Below, piece after piece: positions 33,237 to 43,000 of a stretch of DNA of 64,000 bases. Position 1 is the stretch's first letter; each line of letters opens with the position of its first letter. The translations under genes and the position numbers were made by a program. Under the pieces are notes generated by a model, which was given only the letters and a program-made list of their open reading frames with translations, did no database searches and was not told the origin of the DNA. Source of the stretch: UBA6115 sp050953005 (GTDB taxonomy: Bacteria; Bacillota; Clostridia; Christensenellales; Aristaeellaceae); contig JBMNLV010000008.1 of assembly GCA_050953005.1 (NCBI GenBank), positions 1-64,000 on the forward strand, given 5' to 3'.

Positions 33237-34151
33237 ATGCTCGGTATTATGCCTTCAAGACATCGCCTAAACAGAATCAGAATCGCTCCATATCTGTTTA
33301 CGCTCCCCTTTGTGGTTTCCTTTATTATTTTCTTTATTTATCCGCTTGGATATATGATTGTCATGAGTTTCCAAAACATTGAAGGAATCAGTAGTGCAAC
33401 CTTCGTGGGACTCAAAAATTACCTGCGTCTCATAACGGATAACAGAGTAACTGCATCCATGCTTAACAGCATCTATTTTACTCTAGGAATTTTAGTGATT
33501 AATATCACAATCCCCTTGTTTCTAGCAATAGTACTCAACAACCGATTTACTTTATTTCGTAATGCTTTTCGTTCCGCACTATATCTACCTGCGCTCACAT
33601 CTATTATTGTAGCTGGGATTTTTTTTCGATTATTCTTTAGTAGCAATGAAAACACCCCATTAAACCGTATTATTCAACTGTTTGGACAGGAACCAAAGGC
33701 TTGGTTGTTTGATTCAGTGCCTTTGGGAATTTTTGCTCTAATAATTACTTCTACATGGCGTTGGCTAGGTACCAACATAATATACTTCCTTTGTGGGTTA
33801 CAAAGCATTCCTCCAGACCTGTATGAAGCTGCTGATATTGACGGTGCAAACTCATTTCAGAGACTAAGATACGTTACCTTGCCTAGCTTGCGTCCTATCA
33901 TAATTTTTGTAGTAACAATATTAACTTACGGTGGTCTACGGATGTTTGGCGAAAGCTATGTTCTTTGGGTAAGCGGCACAGGAAACACACCTGGAAATAT
34001 TGGATTGACCATAGTGTTGTATATCTACCGCACAGCATTCACTCGTTTTCAAGTCGGATATGCTGCAGCTATGTCAACAGCTTTGTTCTTCTTATTGATC
34101 CTGATTAATCTTGCGTATATTAAAGTGCTCAGAATTGGAAAAGGAGTATAA
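33237..34151 (+). CDS. ABC sugar transporter permease, MalF/UgpA type
   Basis: First membrane subunit of the importer, 304 residues, about six membrane helices (YLFTLPFVVSFIIFFIYPLG near the start). The EAA loop EAADIDGANSFQRLRYVTLP, which contacts the ATPase, is present near residues 197-216. Strong AGGAGG site before the ATG. Its end is followed four bases later by the next permease start, so they form one unit. Substrate unknown. Confidence 0.92.
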   Translation: MLGIMPSRHRLNRIRIAPYLFTLPFVVSFIIFFIYPLGYMIVMSFQNIEGISSATFVGLKNYLRLITDNRVTASMLNSIYFTLGILVINITIPLFLAIVLNNRFTLFRNAFRSALYLPALTSIIVAGIFFRLFFSSNENTPLNRIIQLFGQEPKAWLFDSVPLGIFALIITSTWRWLGTNIIYFLCGLQSIPPDLYEAADIDGANSFQRLRYVTLPSLRPIIIFVVTILTYGGLRMFGESYVLWVSGTGNTPGNIGLTIVLYIYRTAFTRFQVGYAAAMSTALFFLLILINLAYIKVLRIGKGV

Positions 34152-34155
34152 TAAA

Positions 34156-34998
34156 ATGCAAAAACAAAAACCGATTTATAGATTGTTTGTATTTTTGTTG
34201 CTACTCCTTTTTGCTTTCATGTCGCTCGCACCATTTGTTTATCTTTTAATAGCTTCTTTTGTTACAGACATGAGCCAAGTGTTTAAGTATGGTTTATCAC
34301 TAAAGATTAAACCAGAAATGTTGAGCACTGCAAACTATCAAATGCTTGTCACAGAGCGTAATGCTGTATTTTTTCGCTGGTCGTTAAACAGCTTGATTGT
34401 ATCGGCGTTATATACCATACTTTCATTATCAACCTCCTCAATGGTAGGTTATGGTATAAGCATGTATCGCTTCAAAGGGAAAAAAATATATATCATTTTG
34501 ATATTAAGTACAATGATGATTCCTATAGAGATTTTAATGCTTCCGCTCTATCAAGAAATGCTTTTATTTAATCTGCTTAACACATATATGGGAGTCGTTT
34601 TGCCATTTGCTGTATCGTCTTTTGCTATCTATTTCTTTATGCAATATGCTGATACTTTGCCAAGTGAACTAATGGATGCCGGACGGATTGATGGTTGTGG
34701 CGAATTTCGCATTTTTCTTCAGATTATGGTGCCATTGATGTTACCTGCATTTGGTACTATGGGCATTTTACAGGCAATGACAGCTTGGAATGATTTTTTG
34801 TGGCCATTGATTGTTATGTCAACAAATGAAAATTTCACATTAACAGTTGGCCTCCAAACATATCTAAGTCCGTATGGTAACAACTATAACATGTTATTTG
34901 CAGGTGCTGTGTTGTCAGTGATTCCAGTTATGGTTTTATTCCTTTTCAATCAAAAAACATTCATAGAAGGTCTTGCGGTTGGCAGCATCAAAGGATAG
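34156..34998 (+). CDS. ABC sugar transporter permease, MalG/UgpE type
   Basis: Second membrane subunit, 280 residues from ATG 34156 with an AAAAGGAG site. About six membrane helices and the EAA loop (SELMDAGRIDGCGEFRIFLQ then IMVPLMLP) near residues 172-198. It ends WITH the usual GLAVGSIKG tail of MalG-type proteins. Part of the operon 31857-37491 that ends in the interrupted creatininase gene. Confidence 0.92.
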   Translation: MQKQKPIYRLFVFLLLLLFAFMSLAPFVYLLIASFVTDMSQVFKYGLSLKIKPEMLSTANYQMLVTERNAVFFRWSLNSLIVSALYTILSLSTSSMVGYGISMYRFKGKKIYIILILSTMMIPIEILMLPLYQEMLLFNLLNTYMGVVLPFAVSSFAIYFFMQYADTLPSELMDAGRIDGCGEFRIFLQIMVPLMLPAFGTMGILQAMTAWNDFLWPLIVMSTNENFTLTVGLQTYLSPYGNNYNMLFAGAVLSVIPVMVLFLFNQKTFIEGLAVGSIKG

Positions 34999-35248
34999 TT
35001 TTTACTTTATTAAACATTGAATTATTAGTAGGGAGGCTTGCTTGCATGGAAGAGATTTGTTTTGCCAAGATGCGACCAAAAGAAATAATCAAGCGTAGAA
35101 ATGAATGTCCCGTTGCTTACATACCACTAGGCACTTTGGAATGGCATGGACTTCATAATCCCATGGGGGCAGACGGCTTGCAAGCTGAAGAAATTGCATT
35201 GCGTTGTGCGAGAAAAGGTGGGGGCGTTGTATTTCCAACAGTATATTA

Positions 35249-36877
35249 GTGTCTGCTGAACAACTCCAAACACAAGACAAATCCACATCTTCCGGCCATT
35301 TTCTGGTATCATGTGTGCAAGGATAATTGCAGAAAGCACGCAAAACCCTTGCACTTGAACTGGAGATGAAACGGTATGTACGAGAAGAAAGCACGCCAGG
35401 CGACCTTTTTTGAAGACGCGACGCTGTTTGGTGGCGTCAGGCTGAATTCCGAGAACAGATGGGTAAGGATGTCGGAGCTCATCCCCTGGGAAGTCTTTGA
35501 GGAGCGGTATGCTGCACTGTTTAGCAACCCCCGGGAGGGGAAGCCGGCAAAGTCGGCCCGGATGGCCATCGGCTCTTTGATTATCAAGAAGCGCTATGGT
35601 TTTTCAGATGAGGACACGGTGGAAGAGATCCGGGAGAACCCCTATCTGCAGTACTTCCTGGGGTTTGCGGAATATACCAACGTCAGGCCCTTTGACCCCA
35701 GCGTGATGACGTGGTTTCGGGAGCGGATCACGCCGGAGATGTTGTCAGAGTTGAATGACTATGTGATTGGCCGTAAAAAGGTGAAAGCAGAAAAGGAGCC
35801 TGGTTCCGATGACGACAATCATGATGACGCTGACAGTGAGGGAGGAGGCCCGGTCAACCGAGGGACGCTGATCCTGGACGCGACCTGTGTTCCGCAGAAC
35901 ATCCGTTTTCCCACCGATGCTTCGCTGCTCAACGAAGGGCGGGAGCTGCTGGAAGGGATGATTGATACAGCGCACAAGGCAGGCGCAACGGAAGGTAATA
36001 AGCCCAGAACCTACCGGAACCTGGCCAGGCGGGACTGGCTGCGGTTTGCCCGGGACCGGAAACCAACGCGCAAGAAGATTCGCAAAGCGATTCGTCAGCA
36101 GCTGGGCTATGTCAAACGGAACCTCGGTTATCTGGAAGCCATCCTGAGCAAATATCCGGACGCGCTGAGCGCAAAGGAGCTGGAGCGCATGGCAGTGATC
36201 CAGCTGCTGTACGCGCAGCAGCAGGAGATGTATGACAGCAATACGCACCGGGTGGATGACCGGATTGTAAGCCTGCACCAGCCCTGGGTGCGACCGATTG
36301 TTCGGGGCAAGGCGGCAGTGTCGGTGGAGTTCGGTGCGAAGGTGGCGCTGAGCCTGAGCGATGGCTATGCGAGGATTGAGGAAATCTCGTGGGATGCCTT
36401 CAACGAAAGCAAAACACTGATGGCTTCGATGGAGCGATACAAGGAGCAAACGGGCCACTATCCGGAGCGGGGACTGGTAGACAGGATCTACCGAACGAGG
36501 GAGAATCTCACCTGGTGCAGGGAGCGTGGCATCCGGTTGAATGGTCCCAAACTGGGACGACCACCCAAAGACCGACAGGTGTATGAGGAAGCGCTGGCAC
36601 TGGAGCGACAGGAGTCAGGAGAGCGGAGTCATATTGAGGGATGTATCGGTGTTTGCAAGCGCCGATATGGGCTTGATCTGGTGATGATGCGGCAGAAACA
36701 CACCAGCGAGGTGGACATTCATGCCGCCATCCTGACCCGGAACCTGTTCAGGCGGCTGAGGCTCTACATTTGGCTCTTTTTGGCAGCGCTATTTCGCCGG
36801 TCGGAAAGCACAAAAACAGACACGCCGGTACCGTTGGCGTGCCTGTGTGGCTGAATTGTTGGTTATTCAGGAGACAC
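35249..36877 (+). mobile_element. IS5-superfamily (IS1182-like) insertion sequence, 1629 bp
   Basis: Terminal inverted repeats GTGTCTGCTGAACAAC (left, from 35249) and, on the minus strand from 36877, GTGTCTCCTGAATAAC. The target duplication TATATTA is present at 35242-35248 and 36878-36884. The intact duplication and transposase indicate a recent insertion. Confidence 0.92.
35376..36854 (+). CDS. Transposase, IS5/IS1182-like
   Basis: 492 residues, intact. The N-terminal DUF772-type region reads ENRWVRMSELIPWEVFEERY, KPAKSARMAIGSLIIKKRYG and DEDTVEEIRENPYLQYFLGF. The DDE domain shows LILDATCVPQNIRFPTD (first D), then KAAVSVEFGAKVALS, a DRIYRTREN region and a final ERSHIEGCIGVCKRRYGLD (catalytic E). 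An acidic linker (DDDNHDDADSEGG) lies near residues 148-160. A long antisense frame inside it is a shadow. Confidence 0.92.
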   Translation: MYEKKARQATFFEDATLFGGVRLNSENRWVRMSELIPWEVFEERYAALFSNPREGKPAKSARMAIGSLIIKKRYGFSDEDTVEEIRENPYLQYFLGFAEYTNVRPFDPSVMTWFRERITPEMLSELNDYVIGRKKVKAEKEPGSDDDNHDDADSEGGGPVNRGTLILDATCVPQNIRFPTDASLLNEGRELLEGMIDTAHKAGATEGNKPRTYRNLARRDWLRFARDRKPTRKKIRKAIRQQLGYVKRNLGYLEAILSKYPDALSAKELERMAVIQLLYAQQQEMYDSNTHRVDDRIVSLHQPWVRPIVRGKAAVSVEFGAKVALSLSDGYARIEEISWDAFNESKTLMASMERYKEQTGHYPERGLVDRIYRTRENLTWCRERGIRLNGPKLGRPPKDRQVYEEALALERQESGERSHIEGCIGVCKRRYGLDLVMMRQKHTSEVDIHAAILTRNLFRRLRLYIWLFLAALFRRSESTKTDTPVPLACLCG

Positions 36878-37549
36878 TATATTATGGTGAAAGTCGTTCA
36901 GGATCGCTTTTAGAGACAGACCCTAATTTTCGTGAAGGTGTAGCCAAGAGACTGGGATTAACTGATGGAGAGCTAAATCCAGACAGACAACCTTTCACAG
37001 ATTTTCAGCAGATTGAGCATTATCAGAATCATTTAGTACATATTTTAGCTGAAACTTGCTCGTATGGTTTCAAATTAGCTGTTTTTGTTGTTGGCCATTA
37101 TCCACTGGTTGATCACGCTCGTGCAGCTAATCTTTTATACAAGCAATGGGTCTATGATAAACCGTGGGGAAAAATGGATGTTTGGGCTTTTGCTGATTTT
37201 CAGCTTTTAGGTGACTTGTACAATAACCCTGGTGATCATGGCGGGAAATGGGAAACCTCACATTTATTAGCATCTCATCCAGATACTGTTGATTTAAATC
37301 TGGCAACAAAAGAGCTGCAATACGGTATTTTAACAACTCAAGACCCAATTAATTCTACAGCTGCTTTTGGAGAAGAAATATACGATGCTATCGCCAAACG
37401 TGTTGCAATTCTTGTTAATCGCAGAATGATAGAACCAGAAAAGTATAATGGACATGGCTCTCCTGTAGATGCTGCGTGGACAGATTTTTAATCAGTCGAA
37501 TGTTTTATATGCAGGTAATATTTGTAAATATCGCCTGGAGGACGCGCTA

Positions 37550-38674
37550 ATGGCAACCCGCAGGGCTGACGGCCTCGTGCCGCTGCACTTCCGCTACAGG
37601 GACGCGCACGGCATCAGCAGGCGCAAGACCGTGTACGGAAAGACGCAGAAGGAAGCGCAGAAGAAGAAGGCGGACTTCCTCGCAGATGTGAAGGCTGCCC
37701 TGCGAATCGACCAGGCGGGGCGCACCGTGGCGTCCTGGGCGGACGAGTGGTTGGAGGTGTACAAGAAGAACGCAGTCAGCCATCAAACCTACGCCTGCTA
37801 TAAGAACGACCTGCGCCACCTCAAAAAAGCGATTGGCGGTCTGACCATGCGATCTGTGACGCAAACCGACATAATGAACGCCTACGCCAGCAGGAAGGGC
37901 GCCTCCGGCTCAGCGTTGCGCCAGTACAAGGTGACTACCCGGGCGCTGTTCAAAGCAGCGGTAGCCAACCGCATGATCCCGTATAACCCGGCTGAAGGTG
38001 CTGTGCCGCCAACAGGCGAGGATGGCACGCACAGGGCGCTCACAGACGCGGAAATAGGCATCATCCTGGCTGTTGCGCGAGACAAGCATCCGTTTACCTT
38101 GCCTATCCTTCTGATGCTGTTTGCGGGCCTCAGAAGAGGGGAAATGGCGGGCATCAAACCGGATAGGGACATTGTGGATGGTTTCATTTATGTGAGGGAA
38201 GCGACCACCTGGCCTTCCAATCAGCCGGTCACGGGGAAGCCCAAGACGCCGGCGGCCATCAGGGCCATCCCTATCATGCCTCCGTTGCGGCCATTCCTTG
38301 ACCTTCCGATGAAACCGCTGTCTGAATCCGCTTTCCGGTCTGGAATGAGATCATTCCTTACAGCCTGTTCTGTCAAACTGAACGGCTGCACGAAACGTTG
38401 GCAGCCAGAGGACCACGTTTGGAAAGTCTTTTCATTCCGGTGCCATGACCTGCGACATACTTTCGCAACGATGCTTTATGACGCCGGAGTGGATGTGAAA
38501 ACAGCGCAGCGTTGGCTTGGGCACACCGATCCGGCAATCACCATGCGCATCTATACACACCTCTCAAAAGAGAGAGAACAGGCCGCGACAGCCTTGGCAG
38601 TGGAACATATTGGCGGTAAATATGGCGGTAAAGAAAAACAAGACACCCCAAATAACATTGAAAAGACAGGATAA
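37550..38674 (+). CDS. Tyrosine site-specific recombinase (phage/ICE integrase)
   Basis: 374 residues from ATG 37550, chosen for its GGAGGA site; the frame is open further upstream. N-terminal AP2-like arm-binding region (HFRYRDAHGISRRKTVYGKT), SAM-like core-binding region (ASWADEWLEVYKKNAVSHQT), then the catalytic domain with R (AGLRRGEM), H-x-x-R (HDLRHTFAT), H (WLGHTDPAI) and the nucleophile Y (MRIYTHLSK). It ends 14 bases before a tRNA-Pro 3' fragment, its likely attachment site. It marks the right border of an integrated element. Confidence 0.93.
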   Translation: MATRRADGLVPLHFRYRDAHGISRRKTVYGKTQKEAQKKKADFLADVKAALRIDQAGRTVASWADEWLEVYKKNAVSHQTYACYKNDLRHLKKAIGGLTMRSVTQTDIMNAYASRKGASGSALRQYKVTTRALFKAAVANRMIPYNPAEGAVPPTGEDGTHRALTDAEIGIILAVARDKHPFTLPILLMLFAGLRRGEMAGIKPDRDIVDGFIYVREATTWPSNQPVTGKPKTPAAIRAIPIMPPLRPFLDLPMKPLSESAFRSGMRSFLTACSVKLNGCTKRWQPEDHVWKVFSFRCHDLRHTFATMLYDAGVDVKTAQRWLGHTDPAITMRIYTHLSKEREQAATALAVEHIGGKYGGKEKQDTPNNIEKTG

Positions 38675-38688
38675 ATCAAGAATCCTTC

Positions 38689-38738
38689 TTTGGTTCGGGA
38701 CCAAAAGGCCCAGGGTTCAAATCCCTGCACCTCGACCA
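38689..38738 (+). other. Attachment site: 3' fragment of tRNA-Pro
   Basis: The sequence corresponds to the anticodon arm (stem TTTGG/CCAAA, loop TTCGGGA, anticodon CGG), then the T arm (CAGGG TTCAAAT CCCTG), the 3' acceptor strand and CCA. The 5' half of a tRNA is missing and integrase coding sequence precedes it, so this is a duplicated att segment and not a working gene. The opposite att copy was not found in the window. Confidence 0.85.
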
Positions 38739-38756
38739 TATGAGAACTTACTAAAC

Positions 38757-38805
38757 GATATACACCTCCTTTGTTGGTTTCTGTCCAACTTTGGAGGTGT
38801 ATATC
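38757..38805 (+). terminator. Long hairpin next to the attachment site
   Basis: GATATACACCTCC (38757-38769) and GGAGGTGTATATC (38793-38805) are perfectly complementary, with an inner GTTGG/CCAAC pairing. No T-run follows. It may be a bidirectional terminator for the original tRNA region or a recombination-related palindrome. Confidence 0.5.
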
Positions 38806-39063
38806 TTGCAAAACTCCCAGGTCTCTGTATTAGCAGTTAATGATTTCGAGTTTTTAGGTCGAATTTTTAGGTCTCAGCAGGCCTCGCCGAATGATTGACA
38901 CTTGTAGTATGTTTGAATATATTGTATCTGCTGTAATAGGAATGATGCAGCGCTGTATGAGTGGCGCTTTGTACGCGAATCAAGAAAAGAAGGGTATAAT
39001 TCACTCGCGATGACTGGCAATGACTTAAAAAGAATTCCCCAGCCGGGTTCTTTCAGGAAAGGA

Positions 39064-39933
39064 ATGAATTTTAACCGCTCCAGATATGTTTTTGTCAATC
39101 TGAAAAACAGGCTTCACTTGCCTGGTTTGACGGATCTGCTTGCCCCCTGCACACAGCACCTGACAGATCAGCAGTTCAAACGCATGCTGAATGCCTGGCA
39201 AAGTTTGCCGCAGTACCATGTATATGGATTTGTTCAGTATGGCCACGTTATTGGCATGATTGCCCTGGAGGGACAGACGATGAGTGAAGCCCGCGTCTTA
39301 TCCGTTGCTGTAAAACCCAGGTTACAAGGGCGCGGGATAGGCAAGCGGCTAGTGGTGGAGACCTTCTTGACGCTCAACCTGATGACACTTGATGCGCGCA
39401 CGTTAGAGGAGTTGCTGGGGTTTTACCAAAAGCTTGGTTTTGAGGTCATTGACAGCTGTGCGCGTGATGATGGGCAGCTTGTATATCGTTGCCGCTTGAC
39501 ACAACAAGCGTTGTATGCTGCCTATACGCATGAGCATTCCGCTGGTGCGGTTTTGTTCAGTCAGAGCGGCACTCAGAGATTATATGTCCTGGTCACTGAA
39601 CGCTCCGGCAATACCGGGTTGCCCAAAGGCCATGTTGAGACCGGTGAAACTCAGGAGCAAACTGCTTTGCGCGAAATTTACGAAGAAACAGGGCTGCCTG
39701 CCAGGCTGCTGCCGGGCTTCGGCGGCGAGATTGTTTATCCTCAGGGCCGGGGCATGCTCAAACATTTTACGTATTTTCTCGCGGAGTATGACGCACAGCT
39801 GACACCTGTCTCCGGAGAGGATGTCATCGCGCAGGCGCTGCCGTATGAGCAGGCCCTGCAAAAGCTGTCTTTTGCGGATGTACGAAAGATACTGCGTGAT
39901 GCTGAAACATTCCTTAACCAACTAAGGCTGTGA
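39064..39933 (+). CDS. GNAT acetyltransferase-Nudix hydrolase fusion
   Basis: 289 residues from ATG 39064 (AGGAAAGG just upstream; an ATG at 39010 has no ribosome site). N-terminal GNAT domain with the acetyl-CoA loop VAVKPRLQGRGIGKRLVVE and FYQKLGFEVI. C-terminal Nudix domain with LPKGHVETGETQEQTALREI then YEETGL, matching the full Nudix box G-x5-E-x7-RE-x2-EE-x-G. The Nudix part looks like a diadenosine-polyphosphate or NTP-cleaving type; the acetyl target is unknown. The fusion is in one continuous frame. It lies outside the integrated element. Confidence 0.88.
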   Translation: MNFNRSRYVFVNLKNRLHLPGLTDLLAPCTQHLTDQQFKRMLNAWQSLPQYHVYGFVQYGHVIGMIALEGQTMSEARVLSVAVKPRLQGRGIGKRLVVETFLTLNLMTLDARTLEELLGFYQKLGFEVIDSCARDDGQLVYRCRLTQQALYAAYTHEHSAGAVLFSQSGTQRLYVLVTERSGNTGLPKGHVETGETQEQTALREIYEETGLPARLLPGFGGEIVYPQGRGMLKHFTYFLAEYDAQLTPVSGEDVIAQALPYEQALQKLSFADVRKILRDAETFLNQLRL

Positions 39934-40026
39934 ACAACCCGCGCCTTTAAGAAAGGTGCTGGATAACCATATGCCGATCAAGACCATATAATTTAACAAG
40001 AATCTGTCATCAAGAATAACTTCTTA

Positions 40027-40053
40027 AAAAACCAACCCCGGACAGGTGGTTTT
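40027..40053 (+). terminator. Candidate bidirectional terminator between convergent genes
   Basis: AAAACCA (40027-40033) and TGGTTTT (40047-40053) pair around a GC-rich loop, giving A-rich and T-rich flanks in the gap between the Nudix gene and the leftward CotH gene. Confidence 0.4.
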
Positions 40054-40099
40054 GTGCAATATATAAGGAATACTGAAACAACGCTAGTGGGATATGTGA

Positions 40100-43000
40100 T
40101 CAGATCACATCATCGGGCATTTCGGGCATGGGGCCGAAATAATCGATCATCTGAGCATCGGTCAGTTTGAACCACTCCTTCACCTGCTTCCAGCAATTGG
40201 TCGGGCGTTTTTTGACAACGTTTTTTAAACGATTTACGCGGCTGTTCCAGTAGCGCATCGATCCGTCCACTGTTTGAGGCTGCTCAGAGGAGATGCTTTT
40301 GAGGTGGTAGGAAGCCCAGCGCTCATAATGCATCATCATTTCGGGCTGGAGGATGTTATAGCATTCTTCCACCTGCCTGAGCATCACTTCGGTGGTTAAC
40401 TGGCGGAAGATTTCCCCAAAGCGGCGCAGGAACTTGTCCTGCATCTGCGGGTTTTCCAGCAGCTTCCGGATCAACGTGTTGTCAATCGCCCGGTTGACTC
40501 CCGTGCCCCTGGGATCCAGAATGATCTTAATGCCATTAAAGTTGGAGTCAAACAAACCGTAATCCAGGTCAAACAGAATCCAGCGCCATTTACCTCCAGG
40601 CAACTTGTAAAAGCGGATGTTGCCGGTATCGCTGTTGGCGAAAAAGGCTTCAAGGATCATATAATCGAAATAATTGTCCACATCAATGCGGTCGGTCAGG
40701 TACTTCAAATCCTCCGGATTGCTGGCGGGCGAGAGGGTCTTGGCGGTCTTGACTAGCTCCTTGTACTCAACTTCGCTCCCCCAATAGGATTTTCCATTGG
40801 CCTCCAGGATGGTCATGTTGTCAGCTTCCTCAATCGGGATGCCCTCATGCTGGGCGACAAAATAGCGGCTAACACGTTCGCGCATGTTGTAATGTCCCCA
40901 GTACTGGCCATTGAGGTAGACAATGACCGGTTTCCAGGCCTGGTGGATGACCGTGGTGTCCAGCTGATCCACCAGGCGTGACTGCACGCCGTCCACCATC
41001 CGGGTCCATACCGCGTCATTTCCACTGACACGCAATACGAAAGATTTGTACAGGTCAAAGGGACGGTCATCAAACAAGGCAGCGTAGAAATACTTAGGGC
41101 CATACTTGGCGCGCGCCTGGACCTTGAAGGATTTTTGCGGCATGTCCAGCGAGTATTGACCAATCAAGCCAAAGGTGACATCCTGGCTGAAGACTACCTC
41201 AGCCGTGTCGGACATAAACATCTCAGCGTAGCCCGGCCTGTGTTTTTTGCCATGCAGAGCGTAGGTAGGCCAGGGATCTTTGAAGCGAATTTTTTTGTAC
41301 TGAAGGATATCAATGCCTTCGCCCAAGGCCAGCATGCCTGTTTCCTGATTCCAAAGCTCAAACGGGTCGGTTGTCAGGGCAACCACCGGCAGGGTGAAAT
41401 AGGTTTTCATCACATATGTCGCGGTGATGGTTTTTGAAGGCTGCAGACCGCTTGAAAAGGCGCGTGCCCGCAACACTGTGGTGTCTTTTATTTCCAGCGG
41501 TTCTTCATAAACAATGCCATTCGCGATGGTGGGAATGGCGCCATCGAGTGTGTATCGTACCTGGCTATCTTTAGGCACTTGGATGCTGACTGTAATGTTT
41601 TCCTTGTACAACCCCCCATCACGCGAAAATGCCGGCACAGGCGCGAACCCGACAAAGCCAACGCTGTTGGCGCTGCCTGGTGTAGGTGCATCAAAATAAA
41701 AAAAACCTTTGAAATCAGCTGCGCGGCCATAGGAAATATCGGTTGGAATCTCAGGGGTCACGATCCGGTCCAGCACCCGGCCATCAGGGTCGGACAGGGT
41801 GACCACCTCGCCGCCAGCCCGCTTGATGGCGAAACTGGCGCTTAGCGCAGCAGCATCGGTACCGGGGGTCTTGCTTTTATCCAGCCTGATCACCTTGTAT
41901 TCGCCCGGCCAGATGCTGGTACCCTCTGGGAACTGCCATTTTCGCGGCCAGTTAATATTGTCGGACAGCCCCCAGCGGCTGATGTCCTGTACCTGGCTGC
42001 CTGCGTTATAAATCTCAGCCCAGTCGCTGATTGGCGCGCCGGCGGATGGAGGGATAGAGCTGTTGCTGCTCAATACTTCTGTGATATACACCTTGTAAGG
42101 GTTGATCGCCCGCAAAAAGTCATCTGATTTTTGAAAGCCAGCGGCATCGTTTGAAACACCGGGCGTTGTAATGGTAAATACCTGCCATTCACCGGTTTGT
42201 TCATCGCGGCCATAGCTGTGGTCTGCCGGCATATTGGGGTAAGTGATGCGGTCAATCAATTGGCCCTGCCTGGTGGACAGTGTGAGTGTTTCGCCTTCAG
42301 CCGCCAAGGAGAAATTGCTATGCGGGATACTGCCGGGATTGTCCCTGTTTTTGCCGGAGGCGAAGATCAGGTAGTAGCCATGCGGCGCGATGAGCGCGCC
42401 TTCGGGAAATGTCCATTTAACCGGCCGTTCCTCATTGTCCGAGAGGGCAAGAATGCTCAGGTCAATGGGCTCGCCGCTGTTGTTCTTGAGTTCAATCCAG
42501 TCGCTGAGCTCACCGTCCTCATCCCGCAGGCCGCTGCGTGGCGCCGGGCAGATTTCATTGATAACCAATTGGCCGCTCTCAACCATGTAGCTGCTCATAT
42601 AGGCTTCATGGCCTTCCGGGGTGTTGGGATATCCCGGGCTGAACAGGTCGGTCTTGATAAAGTTGCCATCTGCTTGCAAGGCATAGGACTCATTGGCGTT
42701 GAGGGTGGGCGTGTCCTCCACTTTGTCAATTACATAGCCATATGTATCAAACAGGTAAACGCTGGCTGTGATGCTTGATATTTTAAACTTCGCGTGCAGG
42801 GGCTTGCCCAGCTCGTTCTGGTTGGTTTTATCACAAAAAATCACGATGTATTCGCCCGGCGCCAATGTGATGTCAGGGAAGATAAAGCGCGCGCGGTCCG
42901 GGCGGTTGGACAGGGTAAGGCCTTTTGTATTGATGGGATAGTCAGAAAGGTTGGCAATTTCAAGCCAATCAGGGAAATTTCCGTATTCATCAGGGAAAGC

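Larger units (their letters stand above)
35046..37491 (+). pseudogene. Creatininase-family amidohydrolase interrupted by an insertion sequence
   Basis: The 5' part (35046-35248) reads AYIPLGTLEWHGLHNPMGAD, the metal-site region of the creatininase family, and breaks at FPTVY. The remainder (36878-37491) resumes in frame YGESRSGSLLETDPNFREGV and includes VVGHYPLVDHARAANLL. Removing the element and one 7-base duplication restores FPTVYYGESRSG, so the gene was intact before insertion. GGGAGG ribosome site before the ATG. These zinc enzymes hydrolyse cyclic amides or related C-N bonds; in this operon the substrate may be a derivative taken up by the ABC importer. Confidence 0.88.

Noticed and set aside
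35745..36458. 237-aa minus-strand frame
   Set aside because: Antisense to the IS transposase, with no ribosome site or recognisable motif.
38689..38738. Functional tRNA-Pro gene
   Set aside because: Only the anticodon arm to CCA is present; the 5' acceptor and D arm are missing, so it is an attachment-site remnant.
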